A stretch of 64,000 nucleotides of DNA from Isoetes taiwanensis (GCA_021234155.1 JAJEKV010000025.1:12875654-12939653), one strand, 5' to 3'. Positions 35,011 to 46,574 are shown, counted from the stretch's first letter. A program made the numbers and translations. Notes: generated from the letters alone by a model not told the origin.

Positions 35011-36958
35011 TGTTGCCCCAAAGGGCAACATGCTACTTGTGATCCATGCATTCAAAACTAGGTCAACTTATCTTGGAATACTAGGTCAAAGTTTGGAAGA
35101 TTCTTGGCAGTCAACATTGATATGGAGGTCAAAGGGTGTTCATTTCTCAAGTCAACAAGTGCTCAAGGTTCAAAACTCACATGAGGTACTTTATTCAAGG
35201 TCAAAGTGCTTAGTCAAGAATATGCTCTAGAAGATTCTGGGTTAAAGAAGTTTGGAAGGCATTTTTTTGAAGATTGGAAGTTCAAAGTTTAGAAGATCCC
35301 ATGGTATTTGGTTCCATCCCTTAGCCATTTTTTTGCCTACCCCCCCCATATCTTATTCTCACCTTCCATTTTGAATTTCCCCTAGTCATTTTCCCTCATA
35401 CTCATATTCTTCTTTGCTCACCTTTTGCAAATCATATTTTGCCTTGCCAAAAGTACCTTTCTTACCACATTTTGTTTTCCCATGGATGTCTTACCCATTT
35501 CATACCCCTTTGCCTATTTTTCATTCTTCATATTGCACCCTTACCACATACCCTTGGCCTAATCTTTTTTCACAAGCTTTTGTGCCTCCTTGTTCTTTAC
35601 CATTATGTGTACCTATGCCACTCAAATATGTTCCATTAATATCCCATTTTCGGTACCCATCTAGAATATTCCCCAAAGAAACTAGGGTTGCCATAGACCC
35701 AAATGGGTTAAGACTCATAAATTATTTTTGTGGTACTCTTATGGACCATGGCCTATCTTCCTAAAATTGATAAATACAGCATATTCTTGGGATATACCTC
35801 AAGAAATACGGTCATCGATGCTGGATTTTCTGGAAAAATACCTTCAAGAACCCTAATTATGGAAACCTCGCTTTCGAATCACGCGAATGGAATCATTGAA
35901 CTCTCGAAACCTATCTATTTCTCGCATTTCCCCTCTTAAGCATCTCATCAAGCCTAAATTTAAGCCCTAAAATGCCGGAACCGTTAAATCAAAAACATAT
36001 ATACCGAAACAATAATGTAAGATTTTTGAAGGCCCGTAAGTATTCGGATCATACATTGATCATTCTTGAGCAAGATCCGGACGATCCTTGAAGTTCTTGA
36101 GCTCTCCTCGACCGGATCTACAAGATTTAGTTGACATTACTTTCGAAATTACCTTATGACTTTTGATGATTATTTTCTTGCACTTGAAGCTATGAAGCAT
36201 CCTTATCTTTGTTATCTTGATATATCTACCTTCATATCAATCCAAATTGACTGCAAGTTGTTGAATTTGTCTCTCGATATTTTCCTTAGCAATTCTCACC
36301 ACAAAAATTCTATAGAAAAATCTCTGGTGTTTTTAGCTCTTTGGTCCGTCTGCCACTCATCTTTGGGTGTTAAGAAAGCCAAAGGAGTTGAAATCATTCA
36401 AAAATACCAAGTGTAGCTCAAATTCAAAAAAATTGCTCTCGGGGTTTGAGCAGCCTAGATTGTATTTTGCTAAATCCAAATACAAAAAATACCTATACAC
36501 CTCCAAATTAGTATTTGACTGCTTGCCTACCTTCCCCAGTATCATTGCAATCTACCTACTTTGGAAATTCCCAAAAAAGTGATTGGCAACTCTAAATCTC
36601 AATTCCTGATCACTGTTTTCTACATTTGACCTCCATTGACCAAAATTTGACCTCACTTTGAGCTCGAATAACTCACAGATTGAGTCTCTGACTTGGTCAG
36701 AGGCTTTGCTGTCGGTTACCTACAACTTTTTTGACCAAGTCTACAGCATCTGACTCAAAAGATCTATCTGCTTCCCAACACTACAATTGTTTTGGCAAAG
36801 GTGGGAAAGGTATAGAACTCAGACTTTTTGAACTTATCTTTGGAATTTTCTTGCATAGACTGATCACCTTAAGTGATCTGGAGGTCCTAACCCCAATTTG
36901 AGTGAAAACTTGAATTGGATTCTTGTGGTTGACCTATAAGCCAGGTTTAGGGTCAACA
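35011..36958 (+). repeat. 3' LTR of the gypsy element
   Basis: It starts TGTTGCCCCAAAGGGCAAC and ends GGTTTAGGGTCAACA, then the GTCCA duplication. See the 5' LTR for the comparison. Confidence 0.95.
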
Positions 36959-36963
36959 GTCCA

Positions 36964-37682
36964 AAACTTCTTGGGATCTTTTAGAAGTTCCTCCACTAGA
37001 GCCTCTTGCCTTTCCTGCAAGTACATTCTTTTTTTACGTCTGACCAAGTAGCATTTGCCTTTGTTCCAAAGCAACATTCTTAAATTCAAGCCTCTTTGCT
37101 TTACATTCATCGTCATACCAACTATTACACGGTAAACCCTTTTGTTTTCTTCCAGATAAAAAGCATTGATTCACAATGTTTAATAGCATAAATGTAAGTT
37201 TCTCATCAATTCCCACTGCATCACTTGGCCACACTACTTTGCTAGCCTGCTCCTTACATTGTTGCATATATGCATCTCTTTTTTTTTTGTTGCATACGCA
37301 CTGTAGTATAATTAACAACATCATCATGTGTAAAAAATCCCTCAGTTTTTAAATGCAACACGATAGGGTAATGGTCAGATGTAGCCACAGATTCTTCTAC
37401 ATAAAACTCAAGTATATCCTCAATTTTGTGCATGCTTGCCATTGCCGATCCACTACACCGGAGTCCTTTACCCATAGAGCCTATAGAAGTGCATTTGCCC
37501 GACATGGGAAACTTTTGAATACCATTTAACACAACTAATCCTGTGCCAACGCACATATTCAACAAATGTGCTCCCCCGTGGGTTGTACATCATCATTCCT
37601 ATCATGCGTGTACCAGATAAACCATCTATTTTCAACTCATCCTCATCCAAACCCATCGATCCAGATAGGGTCCCCACGATCT
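36964..37682 (-). mobile_element. LINE C, 5' part (endonuclease end and linker)
   Basis: Minus strand from 37680: NPRGSTFVEYVRWHRIS, NMCVGTGLVVLNGIQKFP and, near 37375, FYVEESVATSDHYPIVLHLK. The SDHYPI box is the C-terminal histidine motif of APE-type endonucleases. After it comes a basic linker with CNSWYDDECKAKRLEFKNVA, then LVRRKKRMYLQERQEALVEE and LLKDPKKFW. The sequence stops exactly at the GTCCA duplicate and resumes at 26776. The 5' end is truncated inside the endonuclease at a GA/GGGA tract. Confidence 0.85.
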
Positions 37683-37746
37683 ACTAGAGAGAGAGAGGGG
37701 AGGGAGGGAGGGAGGGAGGGAGGGAGGGAGGGAGAGAGAGAGAGAT
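37683..37746. repeat. (GA)n(GGGA)n microsatellite at LINE C 5' end
   Basis: AGAGAGAGAG, then eight or so GGGA units, then AGAGAGAG. Minus-strand sense is (TC)n(TCCC)n just before the truncated LINE. A second purine-rich GAGATGGG stretch lies at about 37800-37850. Confidence 0.9.
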
Positions 37747-37859
37747 GCTGGCCACATGTCGACTTAGAGATGACGAGAGACAATACAGAGAATACGAGAT
37801 GAGAGATGGGGGAGAGATGGGGAGAGATGGGAGAGATGGGTGAGAGTGGGAAACCCAAC

Positions 37860-38189
37860 CTCACCTTTGAGAGATGATTCACTCTAACAACCGGTTAGGG
37901 GCGTTTTCATGCCCACTAACCAAACAATTAGCCTTAATTTTCGTTGCACAAGAAATCGCCCAAAATGTTTCCCACATTGAAAACCAGGGCCATTTCCCCG
38001 CTTCTTGATCTTCAAGGCCGCTTAATTCTTGCTCCGAGTATCCAATTTCTCCGAAGCAATTAGCCGACACGATACAGTATTCATCAGATTACGCACGCAT
38101 TTGCATTCTATTTTTGTGCATTCATACATTAAGTTTTGATCATCAATTTTGTTTTAGGTCGCCCTTATTCCCAATCAATTATTTGATTC
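37860..38189. other. No gene recognised
   Basis: Ordinary sequence between the purine-rich stretch and the Myb/SANT-like ORF. It could hold that gene's 5' region. Confidence 0.4.
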
Positions 38190-38239
38190 AGATGTCTAAG
38201 GCCTCGATCTGCTTTGCCGAATCAACCAGCCAGCCTTTA

Positions 38240-39285
38240 CGTGGCTCCCCGTTGAAAAATGGCACCAAGAAGGACCCGAAAATGACAGCCAGATCTCCAT
38301 GGATGTTCATTTGGAGACTAATTCCGAGCCAATTCCATCTTCAAGACGGTAAAGGAAAAGAGATCCAAGCGTGTATTGAGCTAAATCTCGTGCATCCTCC
38401 GATATTGTGAGTAAATCTTTTGAAACCGATTCGCTTTGGCTCTTGTTGTGCATGAGAAGGAAAATTTCAAAGTGATAGACACAAAGAATAGGAAGTCTTC
38501 GTGCAATGGATGGAGATCAAGGTGTGTCCACATTCCTCAATCTCTTGAACGAGATGAAATTGGTAACCAATGGCACCCCAACCTCTCCAACACACAATGG
38601 AGGGAAATTATGATCAAATTGCAGCTCTTTGTTGGGGGTTTAGTGGAGCCGAGACAACTCAAGAACAAATGGGATAAGTCGCAAGCTAAATTTAAAGATG
38701 AGAAGGAAGCTTGTAGCTATCTGGGTTCCGAACCATCAACTTGGCGGTGGTATGACGTAATGGAAGAGGTTAAATATGGTGTTACCCGAGATAATCCAAT
38801 ACCGGTATTTGTGATGATGGTGAATTTGGGAATGAAGCTTTCGAGGTCAGCAGACTTGCATACAAATTACTCGTAATCTTTCATGAATGACACTTTCTTT
38901 GAAACCGTTGGAACAGATCTGACATTTGAATACCACTTTGATGATCCACCCAATTCAAACAATAATGTAAACACGGAAACTGAAAGCAGTCCAGTTGATG
39001 CCGTAAATTCCAATCAATAGGACACCAACAGAAACCGCATTGCATTCTTCAAGTCCTAGATCACCGCATGTAATCACCGAGTTTGTGGAAACCTACAAGT
39101 AGAAAGAAGTCCAAAGTTCGCGTAAGTGCAAGAAAAATTGAGTTGGTTAGGGAATTGAAACAATAAGATCTCGCAAACAATCAAAAATTGCAGAGTCCAT
39201 GGCTGCAATGACTCAAAGCATATGTGAAATGACAAAGGAGACATTGCTCGAAATTGCCAAACTTGCTGCCAATAAGAAGGACTAA
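38240..39285 (+). pseudogene. Myb/SANT-like DNA-binding protein, degenerate
   Basis: The frame 38436-38876 includes NQWHPNLSNTQWREIMIKLQ, then PRQLKNKWDKSQAKFKDEKE, then a tryptophan-bearing tail (STWRWYDVMEE). This is the trihelix-like 'W...W..I......QLKNKWD..K..FK' pattern of plant Myb/SANT-like (Myb_DNA-bind_3) proteins. Upstream, another frame (about 38260-38360) is acidic (SQISMDVHLETNSEPIPSS). Downstream (about 39160-39284) a helical tail reads KIAESMAAMTQSICEMTKET then LLEIAKLAANKKD and stop. Such proteins occur as host regulators and as the second ORF of PIF/Harbinger transposons; no transposase is seen nearby. Stops between 38877 and 39160 break it. Confidence 0.6.
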
Positions 39286-39434
39286 AGGGTCGTTTTCACT
39301 TTTTTGCTTTTTAGAAATTCTATTTTGGAACTGTCTCAAAACCCACTAGTATTCTTAAATATTGAAGAAGTTGTACTGCCCTATTTCTTTAGTATTAATT
39401 ATTGTCTTCTAGTCACAATCACCCAAATTCGTAA

Positions 39435-40052
39435 GGGCTATTTAAGCTTCCTGAATTCCTTGCATGCAAGCTCTCAAGACATGGAGAGAATCAGGAACCG
39501 GCCCCACGCTCTCCAAGCTCGAGCTCTGCTTCGTCTTCCTCGAGCTCGAGCTCATCTTCTTCTTCCTCATATCAAACTCCAGATTCTACTTCTTCCTCTT
39601 CCAGTGAGGTTCCCTATTATTCAGATCATGATTCCTGGCCTACTTCTAGTGAGGAAGTTCTTCCCGACAGTAGTGGGGACTCTCAACAGTTCAGTGATCA
39701 TCCTGTTAGTTTGGAGAACATATTTCAGGAGAATCAGGTTTCCAATGAAGACTCTTCGGACGAGGAAGAGCAACAACAAAGCCAGTTCTCCTCCCCTTCA
39801 GTCCAGCCTGCAAACCCTGAAATTGAAATTATCTCTTACAAGGTTATCCATTGCAGCTTTTCTAAGAAGACCATTACAGTTTTTCTGGAAATGGGGGTTA
39901 GTGTGGAGGACGAGGTTTTGGAATGGGCAGCAAATTATGCTAACAACCGGACAGGGCATATGGAGTGTGTCTACGTTAGGCTTCATGAAAAATGGTGCCT
40001 CCATGAAATTCGTAGTGTGAGCTTTCAATGTGAACTGTGTCCCCGGATTTGA
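39435..40052 (+). CDS. Serine-rich acidic ORF of unknown function
   Basis: An open frame of about 200 codons, with no in-frame ATG before 39711. It holds a run of serines (39523-39620), then acidic sequence (SNEDSSDEEEQQQSQFSS), then a compact C-terminal part: IISYKVIHCSFSKKTITVFL, WAANYANNRTGHMECVYVRL, HEKWCLHEIRSVSFQCELC. The C-terminal 70 residues look folded, with four cysteines. It may be an exon whose start lies upstream, or part of a retroelement. A longer shadow frame (39304-40020) has no such features. Family not recognised. Confidence 0.4.
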   Translation, partial: GLFKLPEFLACKLSRHGENQEPAPRSPSSSSASSSSSSSSSSSSSYQTPDSTSSSSSEVPYYSDHDSWPTSSEEVLPDSSGDSQQFSDHPVSLENIFQENQVSNEDSSDEEEQQQSQFSSPSVQPANPEIEIISYKVIHCSFSKKTITVFLEMGVSVEDEVLEWAANYANNRTGHMECVYVRLHEKWCLHEIRSVSFQCELCPRI

Positions 40053-40261
40053 CAGAAAACTATTGTGCTTTGCCTCACTTTTTTTTTGTTCTTCATTTTC
40101 CTTTTATAAAATGCTTTTGTTTCTGTAAAATGGCATGCCTGCCATTTTTTTTCTTCATATGATTGCTCGGAAACTGACAGATGAAAAAAAATATATTCAT
40201 GCAGATTTCCTATGATCATTGGAAGGTGTGCAGACTCTTTGTTTTGTATAGTGAAGTCATT

Positions 40262-40890
40262 TGACTCACTCAGAATGTTTCGGGCAGCTCAGATGCTGAA
40301 GTATTTTGAAGAACTATGAAACCAAAGCAAATAATCACCAGCCGGTAACTTACATTGCTGGCAATACCTCTCAAACTTCACAATATGCTTCAAAGGATCC
40401 CGATCTACCAGATCATCAAACTTTGGAATCCCCATTGTCTGAAAACCCCATACCATAGGTGGTAATACAGCCATCTCTGCCTCTTCTTGGGTTTCTTGAA
40501 ATTGGAAAAATGAAATTGAATCTCCCTTCAATTTGAAAAACGAAATTGGATTACCTTCTAGATCGGTAAATGGAATCAAAACCTCCTGGATCTGAGAATT
40601 AGACCCCAGATCTGCTCCCAAATCTGAAAACGAAATTGAATCTTGATGCAATTTTGAGCCCAAAGATTGACTCACCGGTCCCCTTCTTGTTACGATAGAA
40701 CTTGGTGGGATATCCTTCTTACTTCTTACTTCCACAAATCAATTACGGCAAAATCCCCTTCACACAAGAAATTGCTCCTTTCACAATGGTGTCGTTCTTT
40801 ACCGACGATCACCAATACCAATGGTAACAACTCCTTTTTCAATGGAAATTCTTGCCGATCAATGGTCTGTCGAGCACCGTGGTCGCCAAA
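40262..40890 (-). pseudogene. Gag start of a second gypsy element, 3'-truncated
   Basis: The minus-strand frame 40735-40289 contains an SFSDLGADLG-type low-complexity N-terminus with three 'ISF' repeats, then PKFDDLVDRDPLKHIVKFER and YCQQCKLPAGDYLLWFHSS, the 'P.F.G..DP..H...FE' start of a Ty3/gypsy gag core. Just upstream, TTTGGCGACCACGGTGCTCG (minus, about 40890-40871) is in the place of the tRNA primer site next to an LTR. The element is lost beyond about 40262. Confidence 0.65.
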
Positions 40891-41280
40891 TTATTAGAGC
40901 CTGAACTCTAACCTTGCAAGAAGGATGACAAACCCAACAATCCAAGCTTAATCTATCAGAACAAGGCAATGCACAACACAAAGAATCCTCATCTCCATAG
41001 CTAGATCAAGCAAAATACCCTCTCTCAATACACTGTCTCCCTCTCTGTTCTTCTCTCTCTCTCTCTCAGATAGTACAATGATAATCGTCCCACAATGCAT
41101 ACGTGCAAATATCCTGCACGCGTGCATGCGCGTATATCACTCTATATACGGTATATGATGAGTGTGGTGAGTGGTGACAAGTGTGGTGAGTGGTGACGAG
41201 TGTGGTGAGTGTGGTGAGTGGTGAGTGGTGATGAGTGTGGTGACGAGTGATGAGTGTGGTGAGTGGTGATCACCCCAACA
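40891..41280 (-). repeat. Candidate LTR of the second gypsy element
   Basis: On the minus strand it starts TGTTGGGGTGATCACC at 41280 and ends CTAATA at about 40892, next to the gag leader. TG...CA is expected; the end reads TA, possibly a C-to-T change of CTAACA. It contains a GTGGTGAGTGGTGA-type minisatellite (41157-41268) and a TC-rich stretch. No partner LTR lies in the window, so boundaries are inferred. Confidence 0.5.
41157..41268. repeat. GTGGTGAGT minisatellite
   Basis: Units of GAGTGTGGTGAGTGGTGA and shorter variants repeat about ten times. It lies in the U3-equivalent part of the candidate LTR. Confidence 0.85.
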
Positions 41281-43009
41281 AAAACCTTGGATGCCGAACT
41301 CAATATGGCCTTATGGACGACTTAAAAATAATAAATTGCAATGTCCTTACGAAGTAGGACCATTGCAGCATGACATTTTGTAGATACATATTCTTACCCA
41401 TACAACTTTAGGCTTGGCTGAATCCCTACAAAATTATCCATGCATATGGGGAAGAGAGAACATGGAAATCTCCTCCAATGCCTCCTTTGATAGCAACCCA
41501 TGAAAATGGGAAAAAAAAAGGAAATTAAAAAGATTTAGATGAGATGCTTGAGATTCTGTATCCACAATGCAAAAGAAGAAAATTCCTTGAGGGCGCCAAC
41601 TAGATAGAAGGATTTTTGTCTCAAGAAAGTACGATTCAGATGCTTTGCTACATCTGAAGTAGACATACTCGCAATTCTGAGCCCTTTAAGAACTCATAAA
41701 CAGAAAAAGTCACCACTTAATTCCTCCATTGGATGATATGAGTTGGGGCTTCGCCACTTCAAGGTCTTAGAGTGTAGTGGTGCCCTAGATCTTTTCCCCG
41801 GTTCTTTAAGTGTTGCAATATCACATTTTCAATCTTGAAGCTAAGTCGCTGCAATGAATTCAAAATCTATTGGAGTAAATCAAAGAGAATATGCAAGCAC
41901 ACCTCATACCCAAATCGCAATAATTTCATAATACTCTTTTGAAGTAAGACGAATAGAATATGCAAGCACTAAGACCATGGTGAATTTAATGTTTTAATGA
42001 GATACCATGCCATTGACCATTGAAATACCTGATTGCCATGTGTTGAAGCTATGTTATCCTACGTTCACAAAACCCACGAGCTTTAATAGCTTCAACACGA
42101 ACCGCACCATCGGACTTGTTTACAATTGCAAGTGCTTCAACAGATCTTTCTTTTGCAAAGCAACCTCAGAAGTCCAATACAAAAACACAATAGAAGTTGC
42201 ATGGTCCACGAGATCCGTGATTTACAATAGATAGTATGTCTAATCAGAGCACCTTGATACAGAGTTTAAGGATATTAAATATGTTGCATGTACACAATTT
42301 ATGATCCTAACAATGCAATGTCTTGAGCATATGAGTTAATCGGCATCCTTGGTAATTGTGCTGCAAATAAATTTATGCCATTTAAAATGCATGTAGAAAC
42401 CAGATCAGTATTATAGCTGAAGGGGGAACTTGCAAGGATGGAAAATAGTGCAATCGCAACAACCCCGCAATAAATAAAACCGAAGGTCAAGTTCAAGATG
42501 TAATACATGTACCTACTCTAGATTTTACATCCTAACAATTAATTGGTTTCTAACATCTAACTTAATCATCTTAGAACGCGAATTTCTTCAGAAATCCAAA
42601 GCTTTGGTTCGGAGACCTCTATCCCATCTAACAATAGTGTCTAACTGAAGAAACATAATTGTTAAATGACGCATTCATACATCTTTCCAATCTTCTTTTA
42701 ATCGACGTCTCCTTTCACAAGTACATATGACACCAGCATCTCCAACAAAATTTCAAGTTGCATACATGCAACAATGTCTGCGCTATCAGATCAAGCTATG
42801 AATCCTACAAACAGATCCAGAAGCACAGAAGCATGAATAGATCCTGCACCTGCACATGGAGCATGAACAGATCCGGCACCTCCCCATCTCTATGGCAAGC
42901 TTAGTTTTCAACCTCTTTCATGGGAGCAGAGGCTTCAAATTTTCATGAGGGTTGTACTATGAGGGACTGTGCAAATTCGACTGGAAGCCAATGCATAGTT
43001 ATTCAATGC
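41281..43009. other. No gene recognised
   Basis: Short frames on both strands lack motifs. No repeat copies were noticed. Confidence 0.5.
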
Positions 43010-43375
43010 ATATTCTATAAAGTTCTATAAAGATTCCTCCTAATTCTTTATGATTCTATCAAGATTCCCCTAGATTCTCAAACATTTTACGAAGATTTCC
43101 TTAGATTCTTCTATTCTCACAAAGATTCGTTTTAGATTCTCCTAGATTTTCAAAGATTATCCCAGTATTCCTCTAGTTTTTGCAAGATTCTATGTAGATT
43201 CTCCAAGATTCTATAGAGACTCCCCTAGATTCTATGAAGATTTCCCTAGTTTCTCGAAGATTCTATCAAGTTTTTTTTAGATTCTTAAAGATCCTATGAA
43301 CATTCTCTACATTCCCCAAGATTCTCTAGATTCCTCAAGGTTCTATGTAGATCTCCTACATTCCTATAGAGAATG
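43010..43375. repeat. Degenerate AGATTC-type short tandem array
   Basis: The phrase 'AGATTC(T)(A/C)' recurs about every 15-25 bases (for example AAGATTCTATGTAGATTCTC, AAGATTTCCCTAGTTTCTCG). It has the look of an old minisatellite with a CTAGATTCTNNAAGATTC-like unit. Confidence 0.6.
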
Positions 43376-46300
43376 AGTTTAACCTACGAAGAAGTTTGTG
43401 GGGGGACGCTTGTTATCTGGATTGGTTATTGCACATAACGTGGAGAACTGCATTAGATTCTACACGTTGGTATACACATGATATTATTGTTTAAAATGTA
43501 TTTATTTAATCTAGCAATAATCATCATCAAAGAAGAGGCAACTAATAAGCTCACCTCTAATAAGCTCACCTCTAGGTGAAGCTGGGATAACATGCTCAAA
43601 TGCCACAAAAATTGGAAATCAATAGACCATTTGAAGACCATGTTTAAGCATAAAAGAAATAGTCCTAAATGTTCTAGAACCCTTTCTTGTCCTTCGTGTT
43701 CATGGCACTGCAAATCATGCCATTCAGTCTGCAGCTTCCTTTTGAAACCTCAACATGTCATTCTGGGGCATCTACTATTACAGGAAGGCTATACAATAGT
43801 TATAGCTTGTTCATTTCTAGGCTAGTGTGATAAGAAAATGACAAATAAAGATTCATTATACCTGAAAGAATGCATGAAGTGTATCAAGAAATGTAAAGCA
43901 ACACACGTATTGCAAGATATTAGTGCATCAAATTGGGAATGAGACTCAATATTGGTCCACAATGGTTGCAATGGTTGCCACCGAACTGAAGTTGTCAATG
44001 TCTAGACGAACGTTCTTCGCTATATTCTCTCTTTTATCTTTGCTCTGACATGAATAATTTAACAACTTTTTTGCTTTTGGTGATCATTGTATTATGGTTG
44101 GAAAGCACTGAAAGATTGCTTTCAGAGTTCCAAAGGCAGATATATCACCATCTTTGATGGCATGTCATTTATTTATTTTTTCTATAAGCTCTCTATGATG
44201 ATCCATTCACAGTTAAGTCTTCTACCAATGAGCATTTGTTTGGAAAGATATGCATGCTAGATGTGGTCCAGTAGGATTCCAGAAGATGGAGTTAGAACAT
44301 TATTCCGAATGCCACCACATTTGTTTTAAACCGAGTGACGGCAAAGGATCAATCCAAAAAATATACACTGGTGTTGCAGAGATGTCATGTGAAAGATATC
44401 TGTTTGTTTGACAGCACTTTGATGTAGGCACACATATGCCATGCGATCTGATGGTCAATGAAGTGAGTCATTCATTAAGACTTGCCCACCAAAAGTTTGT
44501 TTCCAAAAATTAAGACAACTCATGAACTTGTATCATTAGATGTTCCCGATGCACCGCATCCATGCATCTAGTCGATTTGGCATTGCTCAATAGCTTTTGA
44601 AGCTATAAACTGCAAGCATGTCCAAGTTCAGAAAAAGAAAAATAACTGAAAATATAAACATGTAAGGAAAATTAAATATCAAGTTTAAGTAAATGGAACT
44701 AAAATAATGTTCAAATATAAACCAAGCCAACCTAGAAGGAGAGACAATGAATTGCTGATAGTAAGTTGATGTATTCAGTTAAAATATTGTACCAGCTAAG
44801 ATTATACAGGAAATTCTCAAAAGCTGCTAGAACTTTCAACTATGCAGACCTATCTTAGAGCAAATCTATCTTGTATATGAGGCACATCCACGATGAGCTG
44901 CTAACTCTGCTAGAACTCTAAACTCGTTGAAATATTTACCACTTACATTAGAAACACTAACAGCTCTATCAGATTCTTTAAAAAATCACTTTAGGTTCAA
45001 CATATGGAATGAGGCAGTGCACTTACACTAAACATGTCTGCTATTATGGTGCAAGGTTGTAAATAAGAGTCTGGACGAGATATATGAAGTGCAAGCACAC
45101 CCATTTTTTGATAAAGATGCAAAAAGCTCGAGAAAAGAAAGCCACTCTCATGAGTATCTTGCCAACATCATTGATTTAAACCCACAGGCTAACACATGAT
45201 ATCTAAATCAAGCTGATGTTGCTTCAGAGAAAGAGCATCTTGATAGTTACCATCATTAATTCATCTAGTGCAGACCAAGACGCCACATTTTGCACAAATT
45301 TCTCAAGCAAGAAGGTACATCGCCATTTACTTTCTAAACTACCTAAGGGTGTCTGAATCAAACCACACATCTGATGAAACCACACAAGGACAGAGCAGAA
45401 ATGCATACCTTTGCAACGGGTTGCAAGAATCATTTATTATGAATGAGAGCTCCAACAACCCATGCCACCATGCCGTACAATTAAAGCTGCACAAATGCCA
45501 AATGATGGATCTTAGTACAAAATAGAAAGAATTTTCAACAGCACATGAGCCTGCAAAAAGCACTTGATTGTCAGCACTGATAACTGGGACTGACGAGATT
45601 TTTGCCTGGTTTTCCTCCATGCCTCGGATCGTTGCCACATTTTAATAAGTGGCACTGCAATTACATAATATGAGCAAGGGCCCTACAATTACACAATTTA
45701 GAAATACTATCAACAAAGGACACGATATGCAAGTTTAAGTCTGGCTAGAGAATTCCTGACAAAAGGCATGTAGTTGAAGCCACAGGCAGACTTGGTTCTA
45801 GTTTCTAATCAGAAGCCGGGGAGCAAAGTTGTAGCCGGGAGCGGGGGCGACTGGAGGAACTCCAGCTTAATCAGATTTATTACATCGCCTAATATTTTGT
45901 GCTAGCTCCTAGCTGCATACCTCCGTATACTATCCGTGCCATTAGATACTTCAGAAATTGATGCTGGTTTGCTGTGTGGGAGGCAACCATCTGCTTCATC
46001 AACCTATCTACAATGGCATCTTCGCTTATGCTACAGAAGCAATTTATCATAGCGTTGCAAAGTCAAGAACTTTTGATAAAGATGCAAAAAGTTCAAGAAA
46101 AGAACTTCTCAAGATGTCTGGCATTATGATGGTCGAATTTTTCAATTTAAGACTTGAACTTTTGTTCGTGTGTCATCATGTTTTTTCTTTAGTATAGCGT
46201 CAAGCAATCCATCGCTATACGTGTTGTGATAATGTAGAGGCTTGTCAATGGCCCTCTGACGTTATTTGTAGCAGGCCATGATTGTTCCTCTTCAAATTTG

Positions 46301-46526
46301 CCTTTTAAATGCCCAACCAATGGGGTGATACCACATCGACCCCCATAAAACAATAGTTTCAAAAGGATCTACAAAAGACGGTTTCAGTGGTTACTAAGGA
46401 TTTAGAGCTGCTTGATTTAGAACCCCATTTTATAGTACCCCATTCCTTCATGTTGTTTGTTTCGTTGTGACCATTGCATTATTATGTGCATGCCCCTATG
46501 TGTAGCCAGCTTTGCTGCACATAAGT
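43376..46526. other. No confident gene; possible exon at 45339-45638 (minus)
   Basis: The minus-strand frame at 45339-45638 starts MATIRGMEENQAKISSVPVI and contains possible splice sites (TTTTTGCAG/G near 45553 and AAAG/GTATGC near 45409). I do not recognise the product, and other frames give nothing. Elsewhere only short frames occur. Confidence 0.3.
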
Positions 46527-46574
46527 GAATTGCTGAGAGAGGAGAAAATGCCGATTCTCCTCTCTCAGCAATTC
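46527..46574. repeat. Perfect 20-bp inverted repeat, 8-base loop
   Basis: Arms 46527-46546 and 46555-46574 are exact reverse complements (GAATTGCTGAGAGAGGAGAA on the left) around AATGCCGA. A 20-bp perfect stem is improbable by chance and would form a strong RNA hairpin. Confidence 0.9.

Larger units (their letters stand above)
26777..36963 (+). mobile_element. Complete Ty3/gypsy LTR retrotransposon with TSD
   Basis: LTRs 26782-28737 and 35011-36958 both begin TGTTGCCCC and end GGGTCAACA. The 5-bp GTCCA flanks the element at 26777-26781 and 36959-36963. Internal order on the plus strand: gag core, three CCHC knuckles, aspartic protease, an RNase H domain, RT, a second (Ty3-type) RNase H, and integrase. 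No chromodomain is seen after the integrase. No standard tRNA primer site was recognised just after 28737, and no clean polypurine tract just before 35011 ('GGCTGAGGGGACC' at about 34975 is the nearest). It sits in LINE C, which continues on both sides. Confidence 0.95.

Noticed and set aside
37643-37882. SLSPSLPPSLPP-type frame
   Set aside because: It is a translation of the GA/GGGA microsatellite.
39304-40020. 238-codon frame starting at 39304
   Set aside because: It overlaps the serine-rich frame in another register. Its arginine/leucine-rich stretch is a frame shadow of the serine repeats.
41000-41280. Solo promoter or host 5' region suggested by TC-rich and TATA-like sequence
   Set aside because: The position between a gag start and TGTTGGGG fits an LTR better; no host ORF follows.
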